From the NCBI GenBank assembly GCA_028583685.1, contig JAMXIF010001210.1, forward strand, positions 13,292,068-13,356,067: DNA of 64,000 nt, given 5' to 3'. Under the pieces are notes generated by a model. That model saw only the letters and a program-made list of their open reading frames with translations. It had not been told where the DNA came from and ran no database searches. The position numbers and the translations under genes are program-made. This DNA is from Petaurus breviceps papuanus. Its lineage: Eukaryota; Chordata; Mammalia; Diprotodontia; Petauridae. Positions within the stretch are counted from its first letter, which is position 1; every line of letters begins with the position of its first letter. This document shows, piece after piece, positions 10,946 to 22,569 of this stretch.

Positions 10946-12615
10946 CCCTGTAGCTGTTTGAACAAAATTGTGAGTTTTCCTAACATACTATAGGTATTTC
11001 CCTATTACTGCCCCCTTAATTCAATGTTTATCATCTTTGTTCTTTGAAAACATAATTCCAGATTGCCAGAGTTTAGATTATTTGCTCATTAATATTTCCA
11101 CATTTCCATATTTTCTTGAAGAGTCTTTGTGTCTTGGTCCTGGGGAATAGATAATCAGAAATATTTGCTCCTCTTGGTGGAGAGTTTGGGGACCACAGAA
11201 GCAAAATGTTGCATCAATTTTTAGAGGTGCTCATCATATCAGTTATTTTTGCTTGACTGGTTTTCTTTCTTTCGAGGGAGGGTTCAGTTCCGGGGAGGAG
11301 GGGGGAATGTGGGACAATATCCTGAAATGTCCTATAAAAGCCAGAGGCCATGTAAAATTTTTTTTAAAAAGAGTCTCTTGATTGAACAAGAAAGCCATAC
11401 CAAAAAAACACACATTTTCAGAGATCACAGCTAAAAAGCAGAAGGTAGTCATTTGGGTACCTAGGAGTTATCTCTTGTAGTTGGCAGCCTCTGATCAAGG
11501 GACACCAATACATCCTAACCAACTCAAGAAGATGCTCAGTTCTGAAAACAAGTCAGGAAACACAAAAGAGGGTTTCATTATTTATTTCATTAGCTCCATG
11601 ATGGCAATCTCTAGTGACAAGATTTGCAAATCTAATAATTTATTAATGTATCTTGCCTTAACAATCATGAGAGGTACTGGCGATCTTCCTCAACCAAGTC
11701 GTCTGTTTGAGCAGAGCCCTTCTCTGACTGTTGAATGACTCTGTAGCCACGGGATGTCATTAGGCTCTCCAAGGCCACGTGGGACAATCAGCTCTTCAGC
11801 CTTGCCACTGCATTCAAAAAATGGCCGTCAAGACCAACTCTGCAATGCCTGCTCAGTTGCCTGTTTTTCAAGGTGAATCCACTAATCCCTGTTTCTTCTG
11901 TGAGAGCAGAATCCTGCAGTGGTTTTTCAGGCTCAATACAGACAGGAACAAATCACATTAAAACGTGTGTTCATCCCCGTAACTCACCCTGATGCAGTTG
12001 CTGCCCCACCTGACTCTTGAATAAGAAATTGATTTTTCCTAGAAATTTCACTGTTGTTGCGGGAATTTCCAAAATCTTAGGCTGTTTCCTTGGTGACCAC
12101 CTAGACTGGATTCTCTGTGAACCAGTGTAATATGATTCATCAGGAAACAGCTACCCAACTCAAGGGCTTACTAAAGATTTCCTGGAAAGAGTTTCCTGCC
12201 CTGAGCAATTACACAAACCCTTCTCTCTATATTTCACAGAGTACTGTTAAAACAATAATACTAGTAATAATAATAAACAATCATAATAAAAATAGTAGTA
12301 GTAAAACAGTGTGGATGGGGAACAACAGTGCTTATGAAGATAATGAAATGCAGAAATGAAAAACCCTCAGCGAAGTCTCTTTGGATGAGCCTGAGCTCTG
12401 TTCATTAATCTGTGATAATTAGACTTATTTGCAGAGGTTAACAGCAGTGGCACATGGTAATTAACCACTCATTCTCTACCAGAGGAATCAAAAATGCTTC
12501 TCGTGTGACAGGTGTCCAGCTGCATTTTGTCTTCATGCATTTGTCTTTTCCATCCTAGATAGGAGGGTCAAAAGGGAATTGGTCTTCCATAGCTAGCTAG
12601 AATTAGCTAGCACAC
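10946..12615. other. Low-repeat stretch
   Basis: About 1.7 kb without a SINE or LINE that I recognise. It has a G-rich patch at 11.27-11.32 kb and an AAT/TAA-rich patch at 12.25-12.3 kb. At 12084-12097 there is a near-complete RFX X-box-like sequence. No exon is supported. Confidence 0.45.
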
Positions 12616-12619
12616 GATT

Positions 12620-12785
12620 ATAGAATAGAACTGGAAGGCACTACAGAGGTCATCTGATCCAAAGCCCTCATGATACTATTCTGAGGTTCAGGAAAATTAA
12701 AAAGCTTCTCCAGGGTCATATAACTAGTAAATGACGGGGGTAGGATTTGAACCTAGATCTACCCTAGCTCTCCATCATCTCTTTA
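12620..12785 (-). mobile_element. MIR-type SINE variant
   Basis: 'ttatagaatagaactggaag' then 'caggatttgaacctagat'-like region (head complement) around 12.74 kb. Confidence 0.7.
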
Positions 12786-12941
12786 TCCCCATGCCATGCA
12801 GTTTCTTCATAAATGTCAATGGGGGAAGGGACAGGGACTTATTGAAAAATGTTTGTAGTATCTTACAAACATGCAACTGTTGGTAGCTCAATGAAGTTAT
12901 TAGCTATCTCTGCATTCCTGATAAAAATGGGTGGCTTTGTT

Positions 12942-13012
12942 CCCTTACCTGTAAAATGGAAGGGTTAGATTCTAAGGTCTCTTCCTATTGCAAAAGCTTG
13001 CCATTTTGTGTA
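12942..13012 (+). mobile_element. MIR-type SINE tail fragment
   Basis: 'acctgtaaaatggaagggtt' followed by 'ctaaggtctcttcctattgc' is the variant tail only. Confidence 0.6.
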
Positions 13013-13129
13013 AGGGCAGCAAAAGCTATTTAATTTTTCAGGGACTGGGTGTCATGTGTCCTTGAGCACAGACATGGAATGTACTGTCTCTTCATTTCTG
13101 TCTCTTAATATCACTAGTCTTCTTAAGTT

Positions 13130-13320
13130 TAGCTTAAATGCCTCCCCACTGAAATTTTGTTGTGTTTATTTTGTATTTATTCTTTCTATGTCTATGTTCA
13201 CACACGTTCTCTTGAATTGAATTAAATGCTCTGATGGCAGGGATTTTTTTTTTTCCCTACTGCCTAGGACAGTGCCTCATACAGAGTGAATGTTTAATAT
13301 ATGTTTATTGTTTGGCTGAA
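13130..13320 (+). mobile_element. L2 3' end, diverged
   Basis: 'taaatgctctgatggcaggg' and 'gcctaggacagtgcctcata' mark the L2 terminus. Confidence 0.7.
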
Positions 13321-13852
13321 TAAGGTAGTCTTGACATTTTAAAAAAGAGTTTCATTTCAAGCATCCAGTGTTCTGCATCTCCCAAGTAAAACCTTTTCAG
13401 AGATTCTTCTGGCCATTAATATAGTTTAAACACACAGTTGGTTCTGCTCTTAGAGGTACGGACAAGAGGTTTTTAGGTCACAAGTGGGGCTTAGGAGTTG
13501 GTAAGGATGGGAGGAGACACATCGCTGCCTCTGTTCTATAAATATAGTAAAAAGAAACCTTGGTTCTTACTAGAGACCCTGGGAATTACTCTTGCACAGA
13601 GTATATATGCACTGATTTGAGGGGGATTTAGGCTTTAAAGGAAAACATATTTAATCAATTTAGAACATTGTTTTTGGCCCACAAGTAATTATGACTTGTA
13701 ACAGAAATGGTTTTCCTGTTGGAAAAGGAACATTCTGGCCTGATATTGGAAATAACATATTTACAAACTCATCTCTTCCCAAAGAGAGGTGTCCCTGAAT
13801 GTTTAGAGTGAAATAATCTGGATGTGTGTATTGTGTACGTTGTATGTGTAGA

Positions 13853-13877
13853 GTGTGTGTGTGTGTGTGTGTGTGTG
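13853..13877. repeat. (GT)n microsatellite
   Basis: Perfect GT run of about 12 units. Confidence 0.95.
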
Positions 13878-14184
13878 CTCTAAGTCTGGTACCTAGAAAA
13901 TCCATTTAAATCACTGCCTGACAGACACTCTGGGGAGGACAGTTGCTATGGGTTACTGCAGGACACGTGACAACGATGGTCTTCTACGTCATATCCTCCA
14001 CTGAGCTGCTGTCTCTCTTGAGAGACGACCTTTCCTTTCTTTTCCCCTTTTGTAGCACATGCTAAAGTATTTTTTTCTTTGAGAGAGACATGAAATGGTA
14101 ATGCACCAAACACTCAGTAGATGGGAGCTTTCATGATACCTCTGCCTTTGATACTTGAGTTGCTTTTAATTTCATCTTGTAGAT

Positions 14185-14340
14185 TATGCTCTCTCTGCCT
14201 CTGTCGCTTTCTCTGTCTCTTTATCATCTTTGTCTCTGTCTCTGTCTTTTTCCTCTGTCTTTGCCTCTTTATCTGTTACCATCTTTTCCCTCTATCTGCC
14301 TGTCTGTCTCTGTCTCTTTCTCTGTCTGTCTGTCTGTCTC
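14185..14340. repeat. CT-rich imperfect microsatellite
   Basis: Interrupted (TCTG)n/(TCTC)n tract; it is continued on the other side of a WSINE1 insertion, so one array was split. Confidence 0.9.
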
Positions 14341-14341
14341 T

Positions 14342-14499
14342 TTTTTTTTTTAAGCAATCAGGGTTAAGTAACTTGCTCAAGGTGACACGGCCAGTTATTT
14401 CTGGGTGTGGTGCTAAGTATCGGAGCCCGGATTTGATCCCCAGGTTATCCCGACACTGGAGCCGGTGCTCTTACTCGCTGAGCCACCTGGCCGCCCCTC
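14342..14499 (-). mobile_element. WSINE1-type SINE, young copy
   Basis: On minus, the head 'ggtggctcagcgagtaagag' leads to the core and ends in A-rich sequence (T11 on plus). Target duplication 'gtctgtctct' lies at 14332-14341 and 14500-14509. Seven or so CpGs remain intact, unusual in this CpG-poor window and a sign of recent insertion. Family assignment is from memory of the published consensus. Confidence 0.8.
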
Positions 14500-14655
14500 G
14501 TCTGTCTCTCTCTCTCTTTATCATCTCTGTCTCTTTCTCTGTCTGTCTTTATCTTTTTCCTCTGTCTCTGCCTGCCTGTCTCTGTCTCTCCTATCTCTTC
14601 CAGTCTGTCCATCTGTCTCTGTGTCTGTCTCTTTCTCTACTTTCTCTCTTTCTTT
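14500..14655. repeat. CT-rich imperfect microsatellite, right half
   Basis: Continuation of the 14.2-14.34 kb tract after the WSINE1 insertion. Confidence 0.9.
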
Positions 14656-14659
14656 AAGC

Positions 14660-16040
14660 TTCAATGTGGAGTTCCAAGTTGCTGCTTCCCACTAATGGAA
14701 CCACAAGACAAGAGTGTATTGTGCATAAATGAGTCTGGGAATAGACTCAAGTCAGGAGATTTCTGTTTTCTTGCTTAGATGTTTCAGAAAGCAAAACACA
14801 AAACTGCATTTCATGACCTTCATTTTCTTTTTCTTTTCCACTCCCCTGTTAACAAGTCGATGCTTTTAGATCCTCCTTTTGGCCAAGGGCTCCAGATTTT
14901 CCTTCTACCAGCTATCCCCTTCTTTTCAATCAGATCATCCTGTAATCCATTAAAATCAATCTGTCTGTGTATCTGTTTCTTTCTCTGTTTCGGTCTCTGT
15001 ATCACTGTCTGTCTCCCTCCCTGCCTTAACTTTTCTGGGGGAAAGAAAGTTGCTTAAGGTAGAACATCTTGCTTAGGTGTGTGCAGGGTCTATTGTAAAC
15101 ATAAATATAAAAACATAAACATTATGCCTAACCTGCTACAGCTTTTAGACTTAATGGATCTCCCTCCTTTAAGCCTTCAAAAGCATGAAAAGTATTTGTC
15201 GCCTATTCAATAAAAAGATAATTTATGGAAAGCACTTTGAGCTTCTTGGAAGACATTTAACATTTCATAATTTTTTTTCAGGCATGAATGGTAAGTACTT
15301 TGCCTTGGTTGATGTTGCATGGCAGAATTTTTCCTTTCCAAATGTGCTATTTTTAAAAAACCAAACAAACAAACCCAAAGACAATCTATTAGTCAACACT
15401 CCTTTCTCCTTTGCAATTCTTTCCCTGACCCATCCATTTCTTTCTAGCTATCACCTGCCACACTTCTGTTTAGAGTTTGCTTATAGATTACTAGGAAAGA
15501 AATGTAAACTTACAGAGAGGATTAAGATAGACACAGCTGGTGTCAACAGGAACAGGGAGAGATGAAAGGCTATTGAGCAGGGCATGAGAGGCTAGCCTGG
15601 AGGGCTTCATCATGACTCATCCTTGACCTTTGACCTCTCAAATTATGCCAAAGGCAAGTAAACAGGGTCTGGAAGCCTCTGTGAGCTGCCTTCTGGGACT
15701 CTTGGTTTGTTGTTTTCATCTCCTTGAAATCCATAAAACAAGTGAATACTGCTTTTCCATAGGGGAAGTTTCAAATTCCAAAGTCAAATTTGAAAAGATG
15801 AGACATCACTTTCTGTTACCTATCCAGTGATAGAGCTTTCCTAAATATTCCTATATCTTAATTCCCAAGAAAAGAAAAATAGATGGGTGCAATGAACTGT
15901 CCAAACAGCTTTCTGGAACATTCAAGACAGCTATAGAGTTTTGAAAAACAACCCAGTGAATTACCAAAGGATTATGATAACAAAGAAGGAAACTCCTTAA
16001 ATATGTATCTGAAACACTTATATTTGGAGTTAGGATGTAG
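14660..16040. other. No recognisable gene or repeat
   Basis: Contains a short CT-rich patch near 14.96-15.03 kb. Open frames reach 126 codons (15185-15565) but show no domain, and no splice or promoter context supports them. Confidence 0.45.
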
Positions 16041-16046
16041 TTGTAA

Positions 16047-16293
16047 ACCTCAGCTAGATGGCACAGTGGATAGAGTGCTAGGCCTGAAGTCATGTTGACT
16101 TATCTTTCTGAGTTCAAATCTGGCCTCAGACTAGCTGTGTGACCCTGGCCAAACCACTTAGCCCTGTTTGCCTTAGTTTCCTCACCTATAAAATGAGCTG
16201 GAGAAGGAAATAGCAAACCAGTCCAGTATCTCTGCCAAGAAAACTCTAAATGGGCTCACAGAGTCGGACGTGACTGAAAAATGACTAAACACC
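16047..16293 (+). mobile_element. Marsupial tRNA-derived SINE, long-tail class
   Basis: Full order on plus: 'gctagatggcacagtggata' (box A), 'gagttcaaatctggcctcag' (box B), core, then 'tgagctggagaaggaaatag' and 'agtcggacgtgactgaaaaa'. A good reference copy for this class. Confidence 0.9.
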
Positions 16294-16384
16294 AAAAAAG
16301 TATAGAGTCACAAACCTTAGGCATATTTTCTGATGTATAATTCTCATATAATTTAGATGAGTAAAGATATGCTGCCCATAGGAC

Positions 16385-16556
16385 CATAGAAAAATGACTG
16401 TGGAATCCAGGGATCTAGATTCAAAGCCTACCTCTGACATTTACTATTTGTGTGACTCTGGGGAAATGATTTCATCTCTTTAGCCCTCAGTTTCCTCATC
16501 TGTAAAATGAGAGGGTTAGGCTAGATGACCTCTGGCTCCCTTCCAGCTCTAAACAT
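16385..16556 (+). mobile_element. MIR-type SINE variant
   Basis: 'ctcagtttcctcatctgtaa' core followed by 'gctagatgacctctggctcc' tail. Confidence 0.8.
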
Positions 16557-16559
16557 ATG

Positions 16560-18868
16560 TTATACTTCTATACTTCCAATAGACAGACCTAAGAAAAGGC
16601 AAATGATCTCAACCCAGCACTGTGGTTTGTGCAAGTCTTCCAGGATTCCTCTAATTAGCCTCATCACTTGTCATTCTATCCAGGCATCTTGGTAAAGGAA
16701 ATGTGTGATATCCAAATCATTCACTCTGAAAGTCCCAGGCTCTACGTGACAGTTGACAGGGTTTCTGGAACTCCACACAACAGCAATGACATATGTGTGC
16801 AGGGACATACCATCACCCCGCCTGCTCATTCTCACTCCCTTTTCTATGTCTGACATCAGCACTCAAGGCTTAATCAAGGCCCCTGTATGTAAAACCTTCA
16901 AAGTATTATCTGATACTGCACAGTCTCAGAACCAAGAAAAACTGGATTGCCAGTGTTCCTTGTCATCGTGTTACTACAAAGGAACACCAAAGAAAATGTG
17001 TGTAAAGCACCTGGCAAACCATTAAAACACTATAAAAATGCCAACAATTATTATGATGATAAAGCTATAACTTTGAAAACATTCCATTGGATTTAAGTTG
17101 TTTGCTATGCATAGTGGGCATTAAATGCACAGCTTTTGGAATGGAATTCTCTAGAGTGGCCAATTTTTATATGCTCATGGAACCCATCCTTGATCATGTT
17201 TTCTTTTGCATTCCCCTGTACTGTTTTAAAAATGTAACACTCCTCAACCAATCCTCTTAATTTCTTGAAGATGGGAACAGGAAACATGAAGGAAAATAAA
17301 AGCCTGGCCAAGGAAGGATTTCATCTAGATGTCACCATTTGATCATATCCATACTGAAGAATAAGAAAACTCCCTCACTCAAGCATCAGCCCTCGTTCAA
17401 GGGCAAACTATTGGAACATTAGAGGAATAGGAAATGTATTACAAAGACTAGTTATAGCCAATCCTAAGCAGCCACCTTTTATAAACTCTCCCCCAAATCG
17501 CAAATCAAATTGTTTTATGGTTAGAGGAGCATTTAATACAGTGTGACCAGTTTAAAGTTAACATTTTGTATTCGGGATGATTAATGGCCCCGTATTGTAT
17601 TTCAATTACTACAAGATACTTCGCTATAATAAACGATTGCAATAATATTCACATTAAGTCAATAAAAAGCATCTTCAAAGTGTGATGTATAAGTGCCATT
17701 ATAATTGTGTAATTTGATCACATCATACAATGAATTATCAACAGTGTAACAGGAAATTTCTATACCAAAGCATATATTTTCATCTCACTGCACAGGGCTT
17801 TTGGCAGATAATGCTCATTAGTATTAATAGGAGTCAAGTGCAAATCGTCACACAATTCAGTGAGACTACTCTTCACTTTCTTACTCCAATGAGAATTTTT
17901 TCAGCCCTAAACTGTATTCAAGAGGGATCACACATGGGATGCAGAATGCACCCATTATGTTAAAAGGGAAGGAGAGAGTTAAACATCACCAGATACATTC
18001 AGGCTCTGAAAACCAGTAAGCTCAGAGATCTCTTTCCTATGGAAAGGAGGTGTTATGAAGAAGCCTGTGCTCCATGATACCTAAAGGAGCTTTTCACATG
18101 TAGATTCCTGGGAACTGAGGTGGGTTCTGAGCAATATCTAAGTTAAGAGAATTACAAGACCATGGATGATAACTACAACCCCATGAAAAAAGGGAAGCAC
18201 GAAAGGATTAATGAGGAAGCCAGTTTCTATTCCTGCTCTCATGTCTCTCCACCAACCACCTTCGGCTGGTTCAATCCACATGACAGAAAGAGAGGCAATC
18301 TGAGGGTGGACTTGAACATTATGGGCCAGCATGAGGTAGATATCTGATGAATGCAGACCCCAGAGCTGCCCCTGACATAGCTAATGCAACGATATAGTGG
18401 GGCCATTTGAAGGACCTGTTAAGGAGCCTGACTGGGGAGTTTGGGGTCACAGGAAACTAAAGAATGGCACTCATTTTTACTTTTTTACCCAAACAAACAA
18501 CAGTGACTTTTGCTGAAATATTATCAGATTCCCTCTCTCCTCAACCTGGTTTTGAAGAGCTAGAGATCAGCTCATTTGAAAAAGATTTGGAGAGTTTCGG
18601 TGGACCTCAAACTCAACATAAATAAGCAACGTAATATGCTAGTCCCCAAAACTACTGAGTTTTGGGAAAAGTTCCTTTCAGTGAAGATGAAGAGTTATTC
18701 AACCATTTTGGGGAATAAGAAACTTGAGTTCTGTTACAAGTAAGTAGCTGACAACAAAGAAAAGTGGGCTGGGTTTGGGTAAAAGGTTATCAGTGACCTT
18801 GGGAAGGACATTTGGCTTCAGGGGTCAATAGAGCAGGCAATAGTGGAGGAAATTCATGCAAACTGAAC
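16560..18868. other. Low-repeat stretch containing a candidate conserved element
   Basis: About 2.3 kb with no repeat I recognise. The 17.45-17.96 kb part is AT-rich yet keeps CpGs and many TAAT/ATTA cores (see the separate entry). No open frame above 90 codons. Confidence 0.5.
17450..17960. promoter_or_regulatory. Candidate conserved non-coding element
   Basis: Repeat-free, AT-rich DNA with several retained CpGs ('attcgggat', 'acttcgct', 'aaacgattg', 'aatcgtcac'), clustered homeodomain-type cores and a PBX-HOX-like 'tgattaatgg' at 17578-17587. These traits resemble developmental enhancers. Conservation itself is not visible in a single sequence. Confidence 0.3.
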
Positions 18869-18871
18869 CAG

Positions 18872-20045
18872 GAAACATTTGTTAAATATCTGCTGTATGC
18901 AAGGTCCTGGGACTTGGCTCTATGAAGATAAAGACAAACAGTTCTTGTCCTCATGGTGCTGATATTCTACTGGGGACATACAACACACATACATCCAAGC
19001 ACAACTTCCGAGAAGGAAGAGAAAAACAGAGCCTCAAATCAGAAAAGGCTTTTTGGAGGAGGTAGAAATTAAACCATGACTTTGAAAGAAGGATTTTAAT
19101 AGGCAAGTGAAGAGGGATTCCATCCCACAGTTGAGGAAGAACATACTAGGATGTAGTGGGTAGGATGTGGAAGAAAGTGGACAAATAGATTGGAGGCAGA
19201 TTATAGAAGGACTTGAATGTCAGATTAATTTGAGATAGGGAGCCACAAATGGTTTTTGAGGAGAGTTGATACAACTATTCCTGTACCTTGGAAAGATAAT
19301 GCGGCAGCTGTGTGGAATATAAATCAGAGGATAGAATAATAGGCATACAGAGGCCATTTGGGAGGATTTTTAAAGGTCATGATATCCTGAACTGCAGTGG
19401 TGGTCACATTAGTGAAGAGAAGGAGATGGCCATGTAGCATATTGTGTAGAAATAAACAAGACTTGTAAACTGATTGGATATGAAGGGTGAGGGTGAGGAT
19501 AGAATTAAGGTAGACACTACAGTTATAAACCAGGGTATCAGGAAGGTGGCATTAGGATGTTAGGATATTTGGGATAGGGAAAAAATGAGTCCAATTTTAC
19601 ATATGTTGAGTTGGCGATACCAAGGAGATATCCGGGTGGAGTTGCCAAGTAAATAGTTGGTCACGTGGGTTTGGAGTTCAAGTGAGGGCTTAGGGATGAT
19701 TTGGTGGTCATTTGTATAGAAATGATTATTAAATTCATGGGAGCAGATGAGTCTGTCAAATGGCAGTCTAGAGAGAGTTACCAAGCCTTAGGGGACATGT
19801 ATACTTAGGGAGTAAGGAATGGCAATAATATAGCAAAGAACAAATGAGGAGAAACAGTCAGACAAGAAGGAGGGGAATGGGGAAAGAGCAGGTCCATGGA
19901 AGTTAAGGCAATAAACATTATGCTTGAGGAAAGGGTGGTTAATAGTATCAAGATCTTTGGAGGGATAAAGGATTGAGAACTCTGAAAAGGACATCAGATT
20001 TAGCTGTTATTAGGGTACTGTTAACCCTTCATAGAACTTGACTAG
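18872..20045 (-). mobile_element. L2 LINE, long antisense copy with reverse transcriptase remnants
   Basis: The 3' end lies on the left ('acatttgttaaatatctgct'). On minus, decayed ORF2 can be read: a degraded form of the palm block YADDSQI (here near YTND, about 19.70-19.72 kb) with 'SLELQTHVTNYLLG' after it, and upstream 'KDLDTINHP' (about 19.93-19.96 kb), equivalent to the AAFDTVDH block. Many stops and shifts; dead. Reaching this far 5' is unusual for mammalian L2 copies, most of which keep only the 3' end. Confidence 0.85.
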
Positions 20046-20151
20046 AGAAAGTTCATTTTATTGTAAAGTAGAGCTGATTCATACCTCAAACCTTGAAATA
20101 ACATGATTACAGAGAAGAATGTAGTACATAGAGCCAAATGATATATTCCAG

Positions 20152-20395
20152 TGAGGTAACTAAGTGGTGCAGTAGATAGAGCACTGGGCCTGAGTTCAAA
20201 TCCAGCCTCAGACACTTACTAGTTATGTGACCTTGGGCAAGTCACTTACTCTGTTTGCCTCAGTTTCCTCAACTGTAAAATGGAGAAAATAATAACACCT
20301 CCCAAGATTGTTGTGGGGATCAAATGAGACAATATTTATAAAAAGTATTTAGTATAATGCCTAGCACATAGTAGGTACTATATATCCTTATTCCT
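20152..20395 (+). mobile_element. MIR/Ther CORE-SINE, well kept
   Basis: 'agtggtgcagtagatagagc' head, 'cttgggcaagtcacttactc' core, 'gattgttgtggggatcaaat' tail and the L2-like end 'tagcacatagtaggtacta'. Confidence 0.9.
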
Positions 20396-20851
20396 TTCCC
20401 CTTCCCCAGTGACCCTTTGTTGTCAAAAACTTTATTTTAAGAATAGGAGGCCTAGAGCTGTGTTCCAAATTAGTTACTTCCCCCTGACTTTCAGCAAAGT
20501 GTTCCTGTCTCTGCTCCAGGCAAGATTTACTACAAATCCCTTCCACCTTCTTGGAGAGGAGTCCCTGTCTGGTCATACATAAAATGATGCATGACTGTGT
20601 GGCCCCTGGGAGTGAAGCAGTCCCCCCAGTCCTGTTCTTGAGATAACAGTAACACTCCCTTCTTTTTCTTAACCGACTAATCCAACATTGTGAGACTAAT
20701 GATAACCCCAACTTCCAACTTTGTTGAAAGGATCTTGGTTTCTAGACGATTTGTACATTGAGCTATTTCTGAGTAAGGTGGATTCACCTTGAACTATATC
20801 TAAGATTCATTACTGATCTATCAAAAGGAGTTTGCCCTAAGATCATATTCT

Positions 20852-21040
20852 CATAGACGTAAACCTATAGAAATCAGAGGTTATCTAGTCTAGCCTCTCA
20901 TATTACAGATGGGTAAACTGAGAACCAGGAAGATTGAGGGACTTGCCTACAGGTATTCAGACATTGTGTCAAAGGTAGTATTTTCACCCATGTCTTCTGA
21001 TTCCAGAGTCATTGCCTTTTCTATTATACTACCAAAGGGA
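20852..21040 (-). mobile_element. MIR-type SINE variant
   Basis: 'ttatctagtctagcctctca' and 'ttacagatgggtaaactgag' are the tail and core complements. Confidence 0.75.
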
Positions 21041-21179
21041 TTCCCCTGGAATGGACCCAAAAGACAGCATCATCTATCATCATGTTGGAAAGAAGACATG
21101 TACACATGAAATATAACTATAATATTAGGTGGCATGTGATAAGCACCGACTGACTGATACAGATAATAAATGCTATTGG

Positions 21180-22000
21180 ATATTAGTGAATGGAGAGATT
21201 GTTTCTGCCTGAGGTATCAGACATATCTTCACTGTGGATGTGGAATTTGAGTTAGGTTTTGAAAGATGAATAGGATTTGGATTGTTGTAGGGGTAAAAAG
21301 AATACAGTCCAGGTGAAAGGGGATGGCATGTAAATTAGCATAAAGGTGCAAAACCATGTAAAAATATGGATATGAGCTATATTTCGGGCCAGAGGTTGTG
21401 AGTTAGCCAGTTTACTTTGAGCTTGGAGGGGGAAGGGGATATTAGGGGGGGAGTACAACTAGAAAGGTAGCTTGAGGCGAGGTTTTGTAGGTTGTTGAAT
21501 GCCAAGATGAGGAGTTCTGAACTTTACATTGTGAGTAATGTGGAGCCCCTGAAGGTTTTTTAATATTGGGTGTCAATTTAAACCATTTTAGGAAGGTTAC
21601 TGTGGGAGCCATAAGTAGGATGGAATGGAAGGATAAGAATAGTGGGGGAAGCCAGTCAGGAGGTTGCTGCAATAGCCCAGAATTCACAAGGACCTGGCTT
21701 GTGGTTGTCCTTCTGAACCGTCATTTCTGGAATAGTAGGGTGGGGGTAGCGGTGGGGAATGAGGGGGCAGGGATAGATGTGAGAGGCACTGTGAGTGAAG
21801 GCTCACGAGGGTTTGGTGACTGATTAAATGTGAAGGATGATGGAATGGATGGAGCAAATGAAGATGCCAGGATTTCAGTATTTTGAGTCTGGGCAGATGG
21901 GAGAATTGTGATAGCATTAACAGAAATGGGAAGTCAGGAGGAGAAGTTTGGGCAAAGGGTGGAGAGATGATGGAGCTGTTAATTAGCCTTCATTGCTGTT
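21180..22000 (-). mobile_element. L2 LINE, antisense ORF2 segment
   Basis: On minus, pieces corresponding to L2 'LDYCNSLLTGLP' (seen as NSGLLQQPPDWLP near 21.64-21.69 kb) and the downstream 'HILHTAARVI'-like block are readable in order with 'LKILKSWHLHLLHPFHHPS' upstream. Heavily decayed; no 3' terminus at its left end. Confidence 0.75.
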
Positions 22001-22002
22001 CT

Positions 22003-22480
22003 CTTCCAATTCAAATCAACAAACCTTTATTAAATGGCTGCTGCATGCAAAGCACTGTGGATATTAAACACTGGATATACAAAGACAAAAGGAAAAATAG
22101 CCAGGGTGGCTAGGCAGCTCAGTGAACAGAGAACCAATCCTGGAGTGGGGGAGGACCTGAGTTCAAATCTGACCTCAGACACTTAACACTTACTAGCCAT
22201 GTGACCTTGGGCAAGTCACTTAACCCCAATTGCCCCCTCCAAAAAAAAAAAAAAAAGGAAAAATAGCCTTACCTCCTTATATTCTACTGGGGACATTCAA
22301 CAGAGAAATGAATGCAATAGATTTTGAGAAGCAAATGAATACTAGAAACTAAGGGAAGCAGGAAAGGATTCCTGTAGTAGGGAGTACCTACAGAAAATAG
22401 AGCTTGGAAGGAAAATAAGACATTTAAGAAGTGGAGGTGAGGAGAAATTGTTTTGACATTTTCCATCTAGGTAAATTCTC
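22003..22480 (-). mobile_element. L2 3' end, split by a MAR1 SINE
   Basis: 'caacaaacctttattaaatg' starts the terminus; after the SINE it resumes with 'ttatattctactggggacat'. The SINE sits at 22103-22255. Confidence 0.85.
22103..22255 (+). mobile_element. MAR1-type SINE nested in L2
   Basis: 'ggtggctaggcagctcagtg' head, 'gagttcaaatctgacctcag' box B, core, 'cttaaccccaattgcc' end and an A16 tail. Perfect 13-base target duplication 'aggaaaaatagcc' at 22090-22102 and 22256-22268, proof of LINE-driven insertion into the older L2. Confidence 0.95.
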
Positions 22481-22569
22481 TTGTTTACCAGCATGGATGG
22501 GAGGCAGCAGGGCCCTTGATGAAGTCCTAAGTGGCATCTTTGCAAAAGACCAGAGAAGAATGATATAAT

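Noticed and set aside
14121-14657. 178-codon plus-strand frame rich in Leu/Ser/Cys
   Set aside because: Runs through CT-rich microsatellites and a WSINE1 insertion.
16047-16130. tRNA gene candidate from box A and box B motifs
   Set aside because: It is the head of a SINE with CORE and tail attached; it cannot fold as a complete tRNA. The same holds for all other SINE heads here.
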